Source: CATQHD01 sp965202675 (GTDB lineage Bacteria; Actinomycetota; Acidimicrobiia; Spongiisociales; Spongiisociaceae). Taken from it: DNA of 64,000 nucleotides. Under the pieces are notes generated by a model that did not search any database, was not told where the DNA came from, and worked only from the letters and a program-made list of their open reading frames with translations. This document shows positions 8,733-17,195 of this stretch, one piece after another. The DNA lies in the NCBI GenBank assembly GCA_965202675.1, contig OZ241842.1:1364001-1428000 (forward strand), given 5' to 3'. Position 1 is the stretch's first letter. Every line of letters begins with the position of its first letter. Made by a program: the position numbers and the translations under genes.

Positions 8733-9250
8733 ATGAGCTCTCTTTCGGGCTTCGGGGCGTATCGGCGGTTCAAGATACTCGGAATAGGGCCGCCCGCCCA
8801 GATTAGAGCGTGCGCGGACAAGGGAGCCGGAAGGTGTCCCGGCGCAAGCAACCGTTGGACGGTCTGCCCGATGAGCACGGGGCGGCAGGGCGTTGCGCGC
8901 ACTGACAAACAGTGAAGGGCATCCCCATCCGTGCGTCCTCCGAACCCCCTGGTCAAACCCCTATCCCCACCCAGAACCCGGCAAGAACGCGAAAAACCCC
9001 GCCCCCACGCCCCGCTCCGCGGGCCCGGCCCCCACCGCCTCCACCGGAGTTCCGGACGCGCCTGGTCAGTACCCGGAGGGTCGCGTTCGGAAGATGATCC
9101 CTGTCACGGTCTGCGGCGCCTGCCGACCAGAGGTGCTTGCGGCTCTATCATTATCCGGCATCGGTGCGACAAGGTCAATACCCTTGTAGGCGGATCTGAC
9201 GGATTTTTTTGTCACTTCCGTGATTTTGTGCCGGTGCTTGTCCGAACGTT
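8733..9250. other. Long intergenic region without a credible gene
   Basis: These 518 bases separate the starts and stops of two minus-strand genes. Open frames here lack ribosome sites and recognisable protein. The central part (about 8960-9060) is C-rich and holds one copy of a structured element that recurs inverted near 23.1 kb. The last 100 bases contain a T7 run (about 9205-9211) reading to the right. I see no tRNA or known riboswitch. Confidence 0.6.
8960..9057 (+). repeat. Dispersed structured intergenic element, copy A
   Basis: Landmarks in order are CCCCACCC, AAGAACGCGAAAAA (8983-8996), a C-rich stretch with CACGCCCC, a hairpin with arms CCCGC (9011-9015) and GCGGG (9019-9023), then GGGCCCGG, CCGCCTCCACC and the palindrome CCGGAGTTCCGG. 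The same landmarks in the same order occur on the opposite strand at about 23,049-23,150. The hairpin stem differs there (CCCGGC/GCCGGG) but still pairs. This suggests a conserved RNA or DNA structure rather than chance. Boundaries are approximate. Confidence 0.5.
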
Positions 9251-9892
9251 TCAGCCGGGCGGAGGGGGGACCCCGGCCGGGCGTTCGCCGAAATCGGGGG
9301 ATTCGGTGCGGGTTCGCTTCAGCTCCCAGAAAACGGGGATCCTGGTTGCGTCCACCACCATGTCCCAGAGCCGGAGGGCGGCCCCGCCGGTGGGCACCCG
9401 GGTGATGACAGGCCCGAAGATGCCGGCCCGCCCGCCGCGGCCGTCGTCCATGGCGATGATCGGGGTACCCACGTCCTCGCCCACCAGGTCGAGGGCGGCG
9501 CCCATGCGCCTGCGTATCTCCGTGTCCCAGGACTCGTCGCCGAAGGCCCGGGCATGGGCCGGGTCGAGGCCGGCGCCGCTCAGAACCTCTTCGATGTCGA
9601 AGTCGTGCAGCCGCTCGTCGTGGTGGATGCGGGCGCCGAAGCCCCGGTAGGAGCGGAACACCCCGTCGTTGCCCGCCTCGGTCCGCACCGATTCCATCAC
9701 CCGCAACAGCCCGTGGGTGCGGGCGGCGCGCCGGTAGTAGCCCGATTCCGGATCGGGGTCGTTCTTGAAAAGAAGGCTGATCGGCTCCCACTCGACCTGT
9801 ATATCCCTGACCGGCGCCACTTCCTCGACGACCCACCTGGCCGTCACCCAGCACCACGGTCAGACGGGATCTACCCAGAAAGAAATCTCCAT
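9251..9892 (-). CDS. Rv2466c-like mycothiol-dependent nitroreductase/DsbA-family protein, probable selenoprotein (in-frame TGA)
   Basis: Read from ATG 9892, this gene gives a 213-residue thioredoxin-fold protein beginning M-E-I-S-F-W-V-D-P-V, then TGA (9860-9862), then P-W-C-W-V-T-A-R-W. Actinobacterial Rv2466c homologues have CPWC at exactly this place, so TGA replaces the first, nucleophilic Cys: a U-P-W-C motif. The start is very well supported by GGAGGAAGGAG six bases upstream. The rest matches the family: VRDIQVEWEPISLL, GARIHH, VGEDVGTP, FGPV and the C-terminal ELKRTRTE. A conventional annotation would start at GTG 9847 and lose the active site. Alternatives are a nonsense mutation or a sequencing error. 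The known family reduces substrates with mycothiol in the cytosol. Confidence 0.82.
9838..9862 (-). promoter_or_regulatory. Candidate bacterial SECIS hairpin at the in-frame UGA
   Basis: In the minus-strand message, UGACCGU (starting at the UGA itself) can pair with ACGGCCA, giving six base pairs with one A-C mismatch around an 11-base loop, GGUGCUGGGUG. An alternative fold pairs GACC with GGUC and CUGG with CCAG around the loop GUGACGG. Bacterial SECIS elements lie directly 3' of the UGA inside the coding region and carry G-rich apical loops, so both position and type fit. The fold was done by eye without energy calculation. Confidence 0.45.
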
Positions 9893-9967
9893 GAACGCTC
9901 CTTCCTCCGCCCCCACGCTAGCCGCCGCCCGGCGCCCATGCCGCTTCGAGAAGCCGTCATCCCCTTC

Positions 9968-12520
9968 TCAGACGGTCAGGGCCGCCGCCGCTCCGGCGGT
10001 TTCGCGCTCCCGCATCATCACCATGGCCCGCAGCCGCTCCAGCTTCTGTTCGAGGGCCTTGGCGGCGTGGGGCATGGGGTTGTCGGCGTAGTAGGCCTGC
10101 ACTTCGGCCGCCAGCTCCGGTTCGGACAGCGCGGGAAGCCCCTCGACAATCCTCGAATGGGTCATCGGAGGGACCGAAGAAGCCAGGCGGGGCCATTCTT
10201 CCGCCAGCCGCGCCCAGGCCTGCGGCCCCGACACCCGGTTGGACAGCATCCTGGCGATCACCCAGGCGGTGTCCTGGCTGCGGATGACGCCGCCCTCGAT
10301 CAGTCCGAAGGTGCGCTCCACCGCCTCCGGGTCGTCGAAGGAGGCCAGCGCCCGCAGATACTTCATGGCTTCCTGGGGATTCGGGGCGTCCTTGTGGCGG
10401 GCCAGGAAGGCCTCGTAGTCGCCGGCGGCGCCGTGGGAAGCGCACACGAACAGGGCGGCCGTCCCCACCTCCGGATCGACCGAGGCCGGATCGGCGGCCA
10501 TCTGCTCGTAGACGCGGCGCGCCTGATCTATGGCTTCGGGAAGGTTGGCCAGGCTGCCCAGCGCCCCGATCAGCCGCCCCCGCAGGCGGCGCACCAGGTC
10601 CGGCTCGCCCTCCGCCGGAACCCAGCCGAGGCGGTCGGCCGCCGGGGAGACCAGAGCGGCCGTCCATTCCTCGAACCACGGGCGGACCTCGTCCGGCACC
10701 AGATGATGCCCGATGCCGGCCGCCCCGCCCAGGACGGCGCCCCACACCGCCTGCTCCGTCTCGCCGCGGAAAGCCGCCGCCAGCCCGATGAAGGAAGCCG
10801 CTCCGGACTGCCCCGACTCCACGAAGGCCCAGGCGTCGTCCACCAGCGTGAACCGCTCCAGCGGGTCCAGCTCGTCCAGCCGCTCCACCAGCGCCGAGAG
10901 GAGCGGCCCCTCGTACAGGCACCGGTAGAAACCGTGGCCGCCGGCGTTGGCCGTCACCCAATCGATCGGGCCGGGCGCCCGGACTTCCATGCTCCGACCG
11001 TCCAGCAGCACCTCGGCTTCCCAGGGCCGGCCGGCCGCCGACCCCCGCAGCCTGACCGGAACCGACCAGGAAGTGCGGTCGGCGGGGTCGGGGATGATCA
11101 TGAAACGCCGCTGCTCCAGGGAGACGCCCCCCTCCCCGGCCCGCACCTGCAACTGCGGGAAACCGCCCTGGAGGATCCATGTGTCCATGATCTCTCCCAC
11201 CGGGAGGCCGGACGCCTCGTCGAGGCTCTGCCACAGGTCGCCGGTCTCGGTGTTGGCGTAGGCGTGGGCGCGCAGATAGGAACCCACCCCCCGGCGGAAC
11301 GGCTCCTCTCCTATGTACTGCTCCATCATGCGCAGCACCGCCGACCCCTTCCCGTAGGTGAGGGCGTCGAACATCCCCTCGGCTTCCTCCGGCGACCGCA
11401 CCTCGTACTCCACCGGGCGGGTGCCGGCCAGCTCGTCCACCTTCAGGGCCCAGGGTCGCTCCACGGCGGCGAACTCCAGCCAGCGCTTCCACTCGGGCCG
11501 ACGGGCGTCGGTGGCCTTCATCTCCATGAAGGTGGCGAAGGCCTCGTTGAGCCAGATGCCGTTCCACCATTTCATGGTCACCAGATCACCGAACCACATG
11601 TGGGCCAGCTCATGGCCGATGACGTCCAGCACCCGCATCTTCTCCCCCGAGGTGGCGGTGGCTTCGTCCACCAGCAGCAGGGACTCGCGGTAGGTGATGC
11701 AGCCCAGGTTCTCCATGGCGCCGAAGGCAAAGTCGGGGACGGCCACCATGTCCACCTTGCCGCCGGGGTACGGGATGCCGTAGTAGGAGGCCAGGTATTC
11801 GAGGCAGAAGCGGCCGGCGTCTAGGGCGTAACCGGTCAGATGCGCCTTGCCCCGGGGGGCCGCGATGCGGAGCGGCGTTCCGTCGACGTCCACCGGTTCG
11901 GAGGCCTCGAAGGGGCCGACCACGAAGGCCACCAGATAGGTGGACATGACGATGGTGTCGGCGAAGACAACGGCGGTCTTTCCTTCTCCGGCGGGCCTCC
12001 GCTCGACCTCGGCGCCGTTGGACACCGCCGTCAGGTTATCGGGCACCACCAGGGTTACCCCGAAGCGGGCCTTGAAGTCGGGTTCGTCCCAGCAGGGGAA
12101 TGCCCGGCGGGCGTCGGTGGCCTCGAACTGGGTGGTGGCGATAACCTGCTCCCTGCCGTCCACATCGGTGAAGGTGGAGCGGTAGAAACCCCGCAGCTGG
12201 TCGTTGAGTATCCCGCTGTAACGGCAGTGCATCTCCCATACGCCCTCCGCCAGCGGCTCTGACAACGTGAAGACGGCGCGCTGTTCTTCCTCGCGGTGTT
12301 CCACCGCGGCGTCTATCCGCCCGCCGCCGGAACGGGTGAACCAGGCCTCGTGAATCTCCAGCTCGGCGGCGTTCAGCACCACCCGGTCGACGGGTTCCGA
12401 CACTTCCAGGGTCACCGTCTCCTCCCCCGTGAAGGAAGCCTCCTCCAGGTCTGGTTCGAGGCGGAGCCGGTAATGGCGGGGAACCGGGTTGCGCGGCAGG
12501 CGGTAGGGGTCTTCGGTCAT
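9968..12520 (-). CDS. pepN: Aminopeptidase N, M1 family metallopeptidase
   Basis: This 850-residue cytosolic zinc aminopeptidase has the substrate-anchoring GAMEN motif near residue 265 and the zinc site HELAH near residue 300, with the third ligand in WLNEAFATFME about 20 residues later. The N-terminal beta domain and the long C-terminal helical ERAP1-like domain are both present, so the gene is full length. It removes N-terminal residues from peptides. I use ATG 12520, where homology begins (PYRLPRNPVPRHYRLRL); an in-frame start at 12565 would add 15 non-conserved residues. Neither start has a clear ribosome site. Confidence 0.93.
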   Translation of the reverse strand: MTEDPYRLPRNPVPRHYRLRLEPDLEEASFTGEETVTLEVSEPVDRVVLNAAELEIHEAWFTRSGGGRIDAAVEHREEEQRAVFTLSEPLAEGVWEMHCRYSGILNDQLRGFYRSTFTDVDGREQVIATTQFEATDARRAFPCWDEPDFKARFGVTLVVPDNLTAVSNGAEVERRPAGEGKTAVVFADTIVMSTYLVAFVVGPFEASEPVDVDGTPLRIAAPRGKAHLTGYALDAGRFCLEYLASYYGIPYPGGKVDMVAVPDFAFGAMENLGCITYRESLLLVDEATATSGEKMRVLDVIGHELAHMWFGDLVTMKWWNGIWLNEAFATFMEMKATDARRPEWKRWLEFAAVERPWALKVDELAGTRPVEYEVRSPEEAEGMFDALTYGKGSAVLRMMEQYIGEEPFRRGVGSYLRAHAYANTETGDLWQSLDEASGLPVGEIMDTWILQGGFPQLQVRAGEGGVSLEQRRFMIIPDPADRTSWSVPVRLRGSAAGRPWEAEVLLDGRSMEVRAPGPIDWVTANAGGHGFYRCLYEGPLLSALVERLDELDPLERFTLVDDAWAFVESGQSGAASFIGLAAAFRGETEQAVWGAVLGGAAGIGHHLVPDEVRPWFEEWTAALVSPAADRLGWVPAEGEPDLVRRLRGRLIGALGSLANLPEAIDQARRVYEQMAADPASVDPEVGTAALFVCASHGAAGDYEAFLARHKDAPNPQEAMKYLRALASFDDPEAVERTFGLIEGGVIRSQDTAWVIARMLSNRVSGPQAWARLAEEWPRLASSVPPMTHSRIVEGLPALSEPELAAEVQAYYADNPMPHAAKALEQKLERLRAMVMMRERETAGAAAALTV

Positions 12521-12697
12521 GGCGGGGGCATCACTTCCATTGTTCGCTGAATAGGCCGGGCGCAAGCGCCCCTACAGGATACGATCCACCTCATGAAACC
12601 GGACGCCTTATGAAACCGGACGACTTATGAAACCGGCCGGCGCCGCCGCCGTGTTATGCGCGGTCTGCCGCTCCGGAGCCGGGGCCGGAGGACGCCG

Positions 12698-13701
12698 GTG
12701 AGGGGGCTTGGGCCGCTGGTGCTCGACCCGATACTGGTGCCCAAGCCGTGGGGCGGACGCAGGTTGACGATGCTGGGCAAGCGGCCCCCGGAGGGCGGGG
12801 AGGCCGGAACCCTCTACGGCGAGTCCTGGGAGGTGGCCGACCTAGGCGGCGGCGCTTCCGGTTCCGAGGAGGTCCGCACGCCGGTTGCGTCGGGCGCGCA
12901 CCGGGGCAAGACCCTCCGCCGCCTCATCGCCGACCTCGGGTCCGCGTTGCTGGGCTCGGCCTGCTCGACCCCCGAGGGAGACTTCCCGCTGCTGGTCAAG
13001 GTGCTCGACACCGCCGAGCATCTCTCGATCCAGGTCCACCCCGGCGAGGACTGCGCCGCTGTCCGCCCGGATTGGGCGGCCAAGACCGAGTCGTGGTATG
13101 TGCTAGAAGCCGAGCCGGGGGCGGTCATCTTCAAGGGGCTCCATCCGGGTGCGGACATGGAAGACGTTGCCGAAGCGGCGGGGACTCCGGCCCTGGCCGG
13201 CCTGATGGAGCGGACACCGGCGCGGCGGGGGGACTTCCACCATATCCCGGCGGGAACGATTCATGCCCTCGGCGCGGGCGTGACCGCGGCCGAGGTACAG
13301 ACACCGTCCGACACCACCTTCCGCCTCTACGACTGGACCGAGGAGTACGACCGCCCCCTCCGCCCTCTGCATATCCCCAGGCCCTGGAAGCATTGGCGGC
13401 AGAACCTCCTCCCAGCCCTTCCCCGCCCGCGCTGGACGGAGGAAAGCGCCTGCTGATCGACACCCCCCACTACCGCATCTGGGAACACCGGACCGACGGC
13501 GGACAGGAGCTCGACATCGGCGAGGCCCCGGAGCTGCGCATCCTGATGCCCGCAGCCGGCCAAGCCGTGATCGAGTCGGGGTCCTCCCCGCCGCAGGAAC
13601 TCGGGGTGGGCGCAACCGTGTTGATCCCGGCGGCCGCCGCCCCCTCCACCGCGGTTACGGCATCAGGCCCCGCAGCCCTGCTCGAAGTCAGGCTGGTATA
13701 A
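12698..13701 (+). pseudogene. manA: Class I mannose-6-phosphate isomerase, frameshifted
   Basis: The first frame encodes ManA from GTG 12698 (GGAGG seven bases upstream) through LVLDPILVPKPWGG, the metal-site block HLSIQVHPGED, ESWYVLEAEPGA, FHHIPAGTIHALGAGV and QTPSDTTFRLYDW, as far as RPLHIP. It then runs into non-family sequence and stops at 13456. The next frame continues the family from QALEALAAEP through PHYRIWEH to VLIPA. One missing C in the run at 13375-13378 restores a single protein of about 334 residues. ManA interconverts mannose-6-P and fructose-6-P. Either the gene is inactivated or the base is an assembly error; most of the active site precedes the break. Confidence 0.85.
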
Positions 13702-13709
13702 GCGCGGCC

Positions 13710-14117
13710 ATGGATCTCCTCAGCGGGGGCCACTTCCCCGATCTGATCAGGGTCATCAAAAGAGCCGGCTCGGTTGACGAGCGCCCTGTTACCGATGCGC
13801 TCATCGAGATAATGAGCGAACTCGACGCCGCGCAACACATGGGGAAAGCCGTGGTCAGCAGCCGGGGGGACCTCAAGGCAATCGACGAAATCCATGCCCT
13901 GGTCTACTCGATCAGCGATGCGCTCGCCGGACGATTCGACCTGCCCGCAGTGCACGTGACCCTCGCGGACCACCACCGCGGTCGACGGAGGAGAAAAACC
14001 GAGAAGAGGGCTCGTTCCACGCCCGGGCCGGCGGACAGGCTCTTCACATGGAGGCCGGTATACAGACTATGGACGGCGCCGCTTGTCGAACCGGCCAGCC
14101 GTGGGCCTTCTGGATGA
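13710..14117 (+). CDS. Hypothetical protein (135 aa)
   Basis: This begins 8 bases after the manA reading frame. The first 80 residues look like a real helical protein (DLLSGGHFPDLIRVIKRAG, ALIEIMSELDAAQHMGKAV, IDEIHALVYSISDALAG), with strong GC bias at third codon positions. The C-terminal part is a basic run (RGRRRRKTEKRAR) followed by low-complexity sequence that overlaps the next frame, so the true end may be affected by a frameshift. I do not recognise a family. Confidence 0.5.
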   Translation: MDLLSGGHFPDLIRVIKRAGSVDERPVTDALIEIMSELDAAQHMGKAVVSSRGDLKAIDEIHALVYSISDALAGRFDLPAVHVTLADHHRGRRRRKTEKRARSTPGPADRLFTWRPVYRLWTAPLVEPASRGPSG

Positions 14118-14479
14118 AGCATTACGCCCATCTCGCATGGTCCAGTCAGCTCCGGTACGAGAGCCCTGCCCGAGCCAGGCGGGTCGTCGTCGACTCGCTG
14201 GCGGCCGCAGACGAGCTCGTCGCCCGCAACTCGTTCGAAGAGGCCGCCCAACGCTTGGAGGCTACCGGGTTCGAACGGGTCGACTTTTCCTGGCGGTGCG
14301 TGCTCGAAGCAGAATGCAGCGTCCTGCTGGGAGAACGGAAAACCGTTGACTACCCCTGCTCTCTCGGAACCGAACGCTCCGTCTGGCTCACATCACCCGC
14401 ACCGACGGCGATAATCGAGCCGGATGACACCGCGTTCGGCAGCCCGCCGACACCGGATGGTTGGTTCGAGTATGGCTGA
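14048..14479 (+). CDS. Hypothetical protein (143 aa)
   Basis: This coding-like frame overlaps the previous one by 70 bases. The protein has an aromatic N-terminal part (PWAFWMKHYAHLAWSSQLRY), a helical middle (VVVDSLAAADELVARNSFEEAAQRLEATGF) and a C-terminal part with WRCVLEAEC and an acidic end. Codon use matches the genome. The start is uncertain: ATG at 14048, 14069 or 14114 are all possible and none has a strong ribosome site. It is convergent with gnd. No family recognised. Confidence 0.5.
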   Translation: MEAGIQTMDGAACRTGQPWAFWMKHYAHLAWSSQLRYESPARARRVVVDSLAAADELVARNSFEEAAQRLEATGFERVDFSWRCVLEAECSVLLGERKTVDYPCSLGTERSVWLTSPAPTAIIEPDDTAFGSPPTPDGWFEYG

Positions 14480-14512
14480 CTCGACCCGCCGTGTTACCGC
14501 GATGGCATGCGG

Positions 14513-15964
14513 TCAGGCCTGGTAGCTGCCGGAGGTGATCCCGCCGTCGGCGCCGGCCCAGTCGGTGTGGTAGAACTCGCCGCGGGGGCGGTCTACCCGT
14601 TCGTAGGTGTGGGCGCCAAAGTAGTCGCGCTGGGCGGAGACCAGGTTGGTGGGGAGCCGCTCGGAGCGGTAGGCGTCGTAGAAGGCCAGGGCCGACGAGT
14701 AGGCGGGCACCGGCAGCCCGATTTCGACCGCGGCGGCCACCACCCGGCGCCATCCCGCCTCCGCCCGGCCCAGCGCCTCGATGAAGAACTCGTCCAGCAG
14801 CAGGCTGGGCAGATCGGGCCGGCGGGCGAAGGCGGCGGCGATGTCGTCCAGGAAAGCGGCCCTGATGATGCAGCCCTCCCGCCACAGCCGGGCGATCGCC
14901 CCGTAGTCCAGCTCCCAACCGTATTCGGCCGCCGCCCCCTTGAACAGCATGAATCCCTGCGCGTAGGAAACGATCTTGGACGCATAGAGCGCGTCGTGGA
15001 CGTCGTCGACGAAGCCGGCCCTGTCCCCGTTCAGCCGCCCGACCCTCATACCGAGCACCCCGGCCGCCTCGAGGCGGTGGTGGAGCATTCCCGAAACCAC
15101 CCTGGAATGGACCGCCTCGGCCACCAGCGTCATCGGGCGGCCCAGGTCGAGGGAGGAGAGCACCGTCCACTTGCCGGTGCCCTTCTGCCCCGCCACATCG
15201 AGAATCTTCTCCAGGGTCGGCTCGCCCGCCTCGTCGGTATGGGCAAGGATGTCGGCGGTTATCTCGACGAGGTAGGAATCGAGCGGCCCCTCGTTCCAGC
15301 CGCGAAAAACGGCGGCCATCTCGGGATAGGTCATGCCCAGCCCCGCCCGCATCATGTGGTAGGCCTCCGCGATTACCTGCATGTCGCCGTACTCGATGCC
15401 GTTGTGGACCATCTTGGCGTAGTGGCCGGCGCCGTCCGGGCCCACCCATTCGCAGCAGGGGGTTCCATCCTTGGCCTTGGCGGCGATGGCCTGCAGTATT
15501 CCCCTCACCTGCGGCCACGCGGCCTCGTCCCCGCCGGGCATGATGGAGGGGCCGCGCCGGGCCCCTTCTTCCCCGCCCGATATCCCGGCGCCCACGAACA
15601 GCAGGCCGCGCTTGCGAACCTCTCTAGCGCGGCGGGCGGTGTCCTCGAAGTGGGAGTTGCCCCCGTCGATGATGATGTCCCCCTCGTCCAGCAGGGGCGC
15701 CAGCTGCCGGAGGGTGGCGTCCACCGCTTCTCCGGCCTTGACCATCAGCATGATGCGCCTGGGGGTGCTCAGCGACGCCGCCAGCCCCTCGAGGTCGGAG
15801 GCGCCTATCACCTTGGTGCCCCTGGCCCGACCGGTCATGAACTCGGTGGTGCGGGCGGTGGTGCGGTTGTATACGGCGACCGTGAACCCGCGGTCGTCCA
15901 TGTTGAGCACCAGATTCTGGCCCATCACCGCCAGACCGATCAAGCCGATGTCCGCCCCGGCCAC
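14513..15964 (-). CDS. gnd: 6-phosphogluconate dehydrogenase, decarboxylating
   Basis: This 483-residue protein has the normal length for the NADP-type enzyme. It shows the Rossmann start IGLIGLAVMGQNLVLNM, the NADP-binding NRTT, and the substrate block FVGAGISGGEEGARRGPSIMPGG, where GlySerGly-type and Lys/Glu catalytic residues normally sit. HYAKMVHNGIEYGDMQ contains the catalytic Lys and Asn. The C-terminal end is RDYFGAHTYERVDRPRGEFYHTDW. It converts 6-phosphogluconate to ribulose-5-phosphate, CO2 and NADPH in the oxidative pentose phosphate pathway. GTG 15964 is the likely start; coding homology does not extend upstream. Confidence 0.95.
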   Translation of the reverse strand: MAGADIGLIGLAVMGQNLVLNMDDRGFTVAVYNRTTARTTEFMTGRARGTKVIGASDLEGLAASLSTPRRIMLMVKAGEAVDATLRQLAPLLDEGDIIIDGGNSHFEDTARRAREVRKRGLLFVGAGISGGEEGARRGPSIMPGGDEAAWPQVRGILQAIAAKAKDGTPCCEWVGPDGAGHYAKMVHNGIEYGDMQVIAEAYHMMRAGLGMTYPEMAAVFRGWNEGPLDSYLVEITADILAHTDEAGEPTLEKILDVAGQKGTGKWTVLSSLDLGRPMTLVAEAVHSRVVSGMLHHRLEAAGVLGMRVGRLNGDRAGFVDDVHDALYASKIVSYAQGFMLFKGAAAEYGWELDYGAIARLWREGCIIRAAFLDDIAAAFARRPDLPSLLLDEFFIEALGRAEAGWRRVVAAAVEIGLPVPAYSSALAFYDAYRSERLPTNLVSAQRDYFGAHTYERVDRPRGEFYHTDWAGADGGITSGSYQA

Positions 15965-15999
15965 CTTAGATCCGCCTGCTCGATGGACCGACGCCGTTG

Positions 16000-16695
16000 C
16001 TAATGGACCGCCTCCCCGCCGCCCGGCGCCAACACGTAACGCAGCAGGAGAAACGCCAACCCCGTCCCGACGATCTGACCGGCCAGGAACACCGGAACCG
16101 ATGCGGGGGCGATCCCGTTGTAGGTGTCCGAGAACATGCGGGCGATGGTCACCGCCGGGTTGGCGAAAGCGCCCGAAGAGGTAAAGAAGTGGCCGGCGCC
16201 GATGAACAATCCCACCGCCGGAGCCGTGTAGGTCAGCCCGAAACCGCCCCGGCGGACGGTGAGGAATATCACTGTCATCAGGCCCAGCGCGGCGATGAGC
16301 TCGCCGAGGAACGGCACGCCGGCGCCCCGAGAGGTCTCCGAGATGGAAACGGCGGTGAGGCCGAACATGACGTTTGCCAGCACCGCCCCCAGGAACCCGC
16401 CTGCGATCTGCACTGCCGCATAGGCCGCCCCCTCGCGGGCGGGCCGACCCCCCAGCAGCACGTCCATCAGGGTCACGCAGGGGTTCACGTGACCGCCGGA
16501 GACGGGGCCGAGCGACCAGATCAGCACCATCAGGACGAAGCCGGTGACCAGCGCCGCGATGAGCAGCCGCACTCCCGGGTCGTCGCTGAGCTGCGAGGCC
16601 GTCGCTCCGCCCCCCAGGATGGCCATCAAAAGAAAGGCCGTGCCGACGAATTCGGCGGCCAGGCGCTGCGCGAGAGAATAGGCGGGGGCGTCCAT
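16000..16695 (-). CDS. MIP/aquaporin family channel
   Basis: This 231-residue membrane protein has six hydrophobic helices and the two half-helix pore loops of the major intrinsic proteins. The first reads GHVNPCVTL, so the usual NPA is NPC; the second is the canonical FANPAVTIARMFSDT with the selectivity-filter Arg. It starts with AEFVGTAFLLMAI, a family hallmark. The NPC variant with a wide pore is seen in some glycerol or metalloid-conducting channels, so water is not the only possible substrate. It follows gnd closely on the same strand, without obvious functional linkage. Confidence 0.9.
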   Translation of the reverse strand: MDAPAYSLAQRLAAEFVGTAFLLMAILGGGATASQLSDDPGVRLLIAALVTGFVLMVLIWSLGPVSGGHVNPCVTLMDVLLGGRPAREGAAYAAVQIAGGFLGAVLANVMFGLTAVSISETSRGAGVPFLGELIAALGLMTVIFLTVRRGGFGLTYTAPAVGLFIGAGHFFTSSGAFANPAVTIARMFSDTYNGIAPASVPVFLAGQIVGTGLAFLLLRYVLAPGGGEAVH

Positions 16696-16808
16696 CGCCC
16701 GCAGTATAGGTGCAGGAAAGAGAATCCCGATGACACTGCAGGGCCTGCACCGATAAGCCTGTAGGCTCCGCCGGAAAGGACTTCCCTGTTCCGAAAGGAG
16801 TGCCGCCC

Positions 16809-17165
16809 ATGGGAAACCGACCGATCCACTTCGAGCTCTATTCGTCCGACCCGGCCGCCTCGGTGGCCTTCTTCGAGCAGACCCTGGGCTGGAAATTCGA
16901 CCGGTGGGGCGATGTCGACTACTGGCTTGCCGACACCGGAGAGGAACCGCCGGGCATAAACGGCGCGGTCGGGCTCGCCCCGAGCGGCGTCGAGCCCTAC
17001 ACGATGAACACCGTCGAAGTCGCCGACCTCGAAGCGGCTGTCGAAGCGTGCGAGAAGGCGGGGGGCGTCCACAGCGGCGAAATCATCGACATCCCGGGAG
17101 TCGGGCGACATACCCGGATCAGGGAACCGGGCGGCAACCTCTTCGGTCTGCTCGAACCCGCCTGA
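16809..17165 (+). CDS. VOC family (glyoxalase/bleomycin-resistance fold) protein
   Basis: This 118-residue single-domain protein has the paired beta-alpha-beta-beta-beta modules of the vicinal oxygen chelate superfamily. It begins IHFELYSSDPAASVAFFEQTLGWKF and ends IREPGGNLFGLLEP, which carry the metal-binding His (H in IHFE) and Glu or equivalent. ATG 16809 follows AAAGGAG at a spacing of eight. Many such proteins are small-molecule lyases, dioxygenases or binding proteins of unknown substrate, and no assignment can be made here. Confidence 0.88.
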   Translation: MGNRPIHFELYSSDPAASVAFFEQTLGWKFDRWGDVDYWLADTGEEPPGINGAVGLAPSGVEPYTMNTVEVADLEAAVEACEKAGGVHSGEIIDIPGVGRHTRIREPGGNLFGLLEPA

Positions 17166-17195
17166 ACCCGCCGCCGGCCGGGCGCGGGCAGTCCT

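Noticed and set aside
9554..11824. 756-codon plus-strand frame opposite aminopeptidase N
   Set aside because: It has no recognisable domain and lies antisense to a complete M1 peptidase with intact GAMEN and HELAH motifs.
14513..16810. Reading gnd as a 765-residue fusion from 16810
   Set aside because: The upstream part is antisense noise inside the aquaporin gene; Gnd homology begins at GTG 15964.
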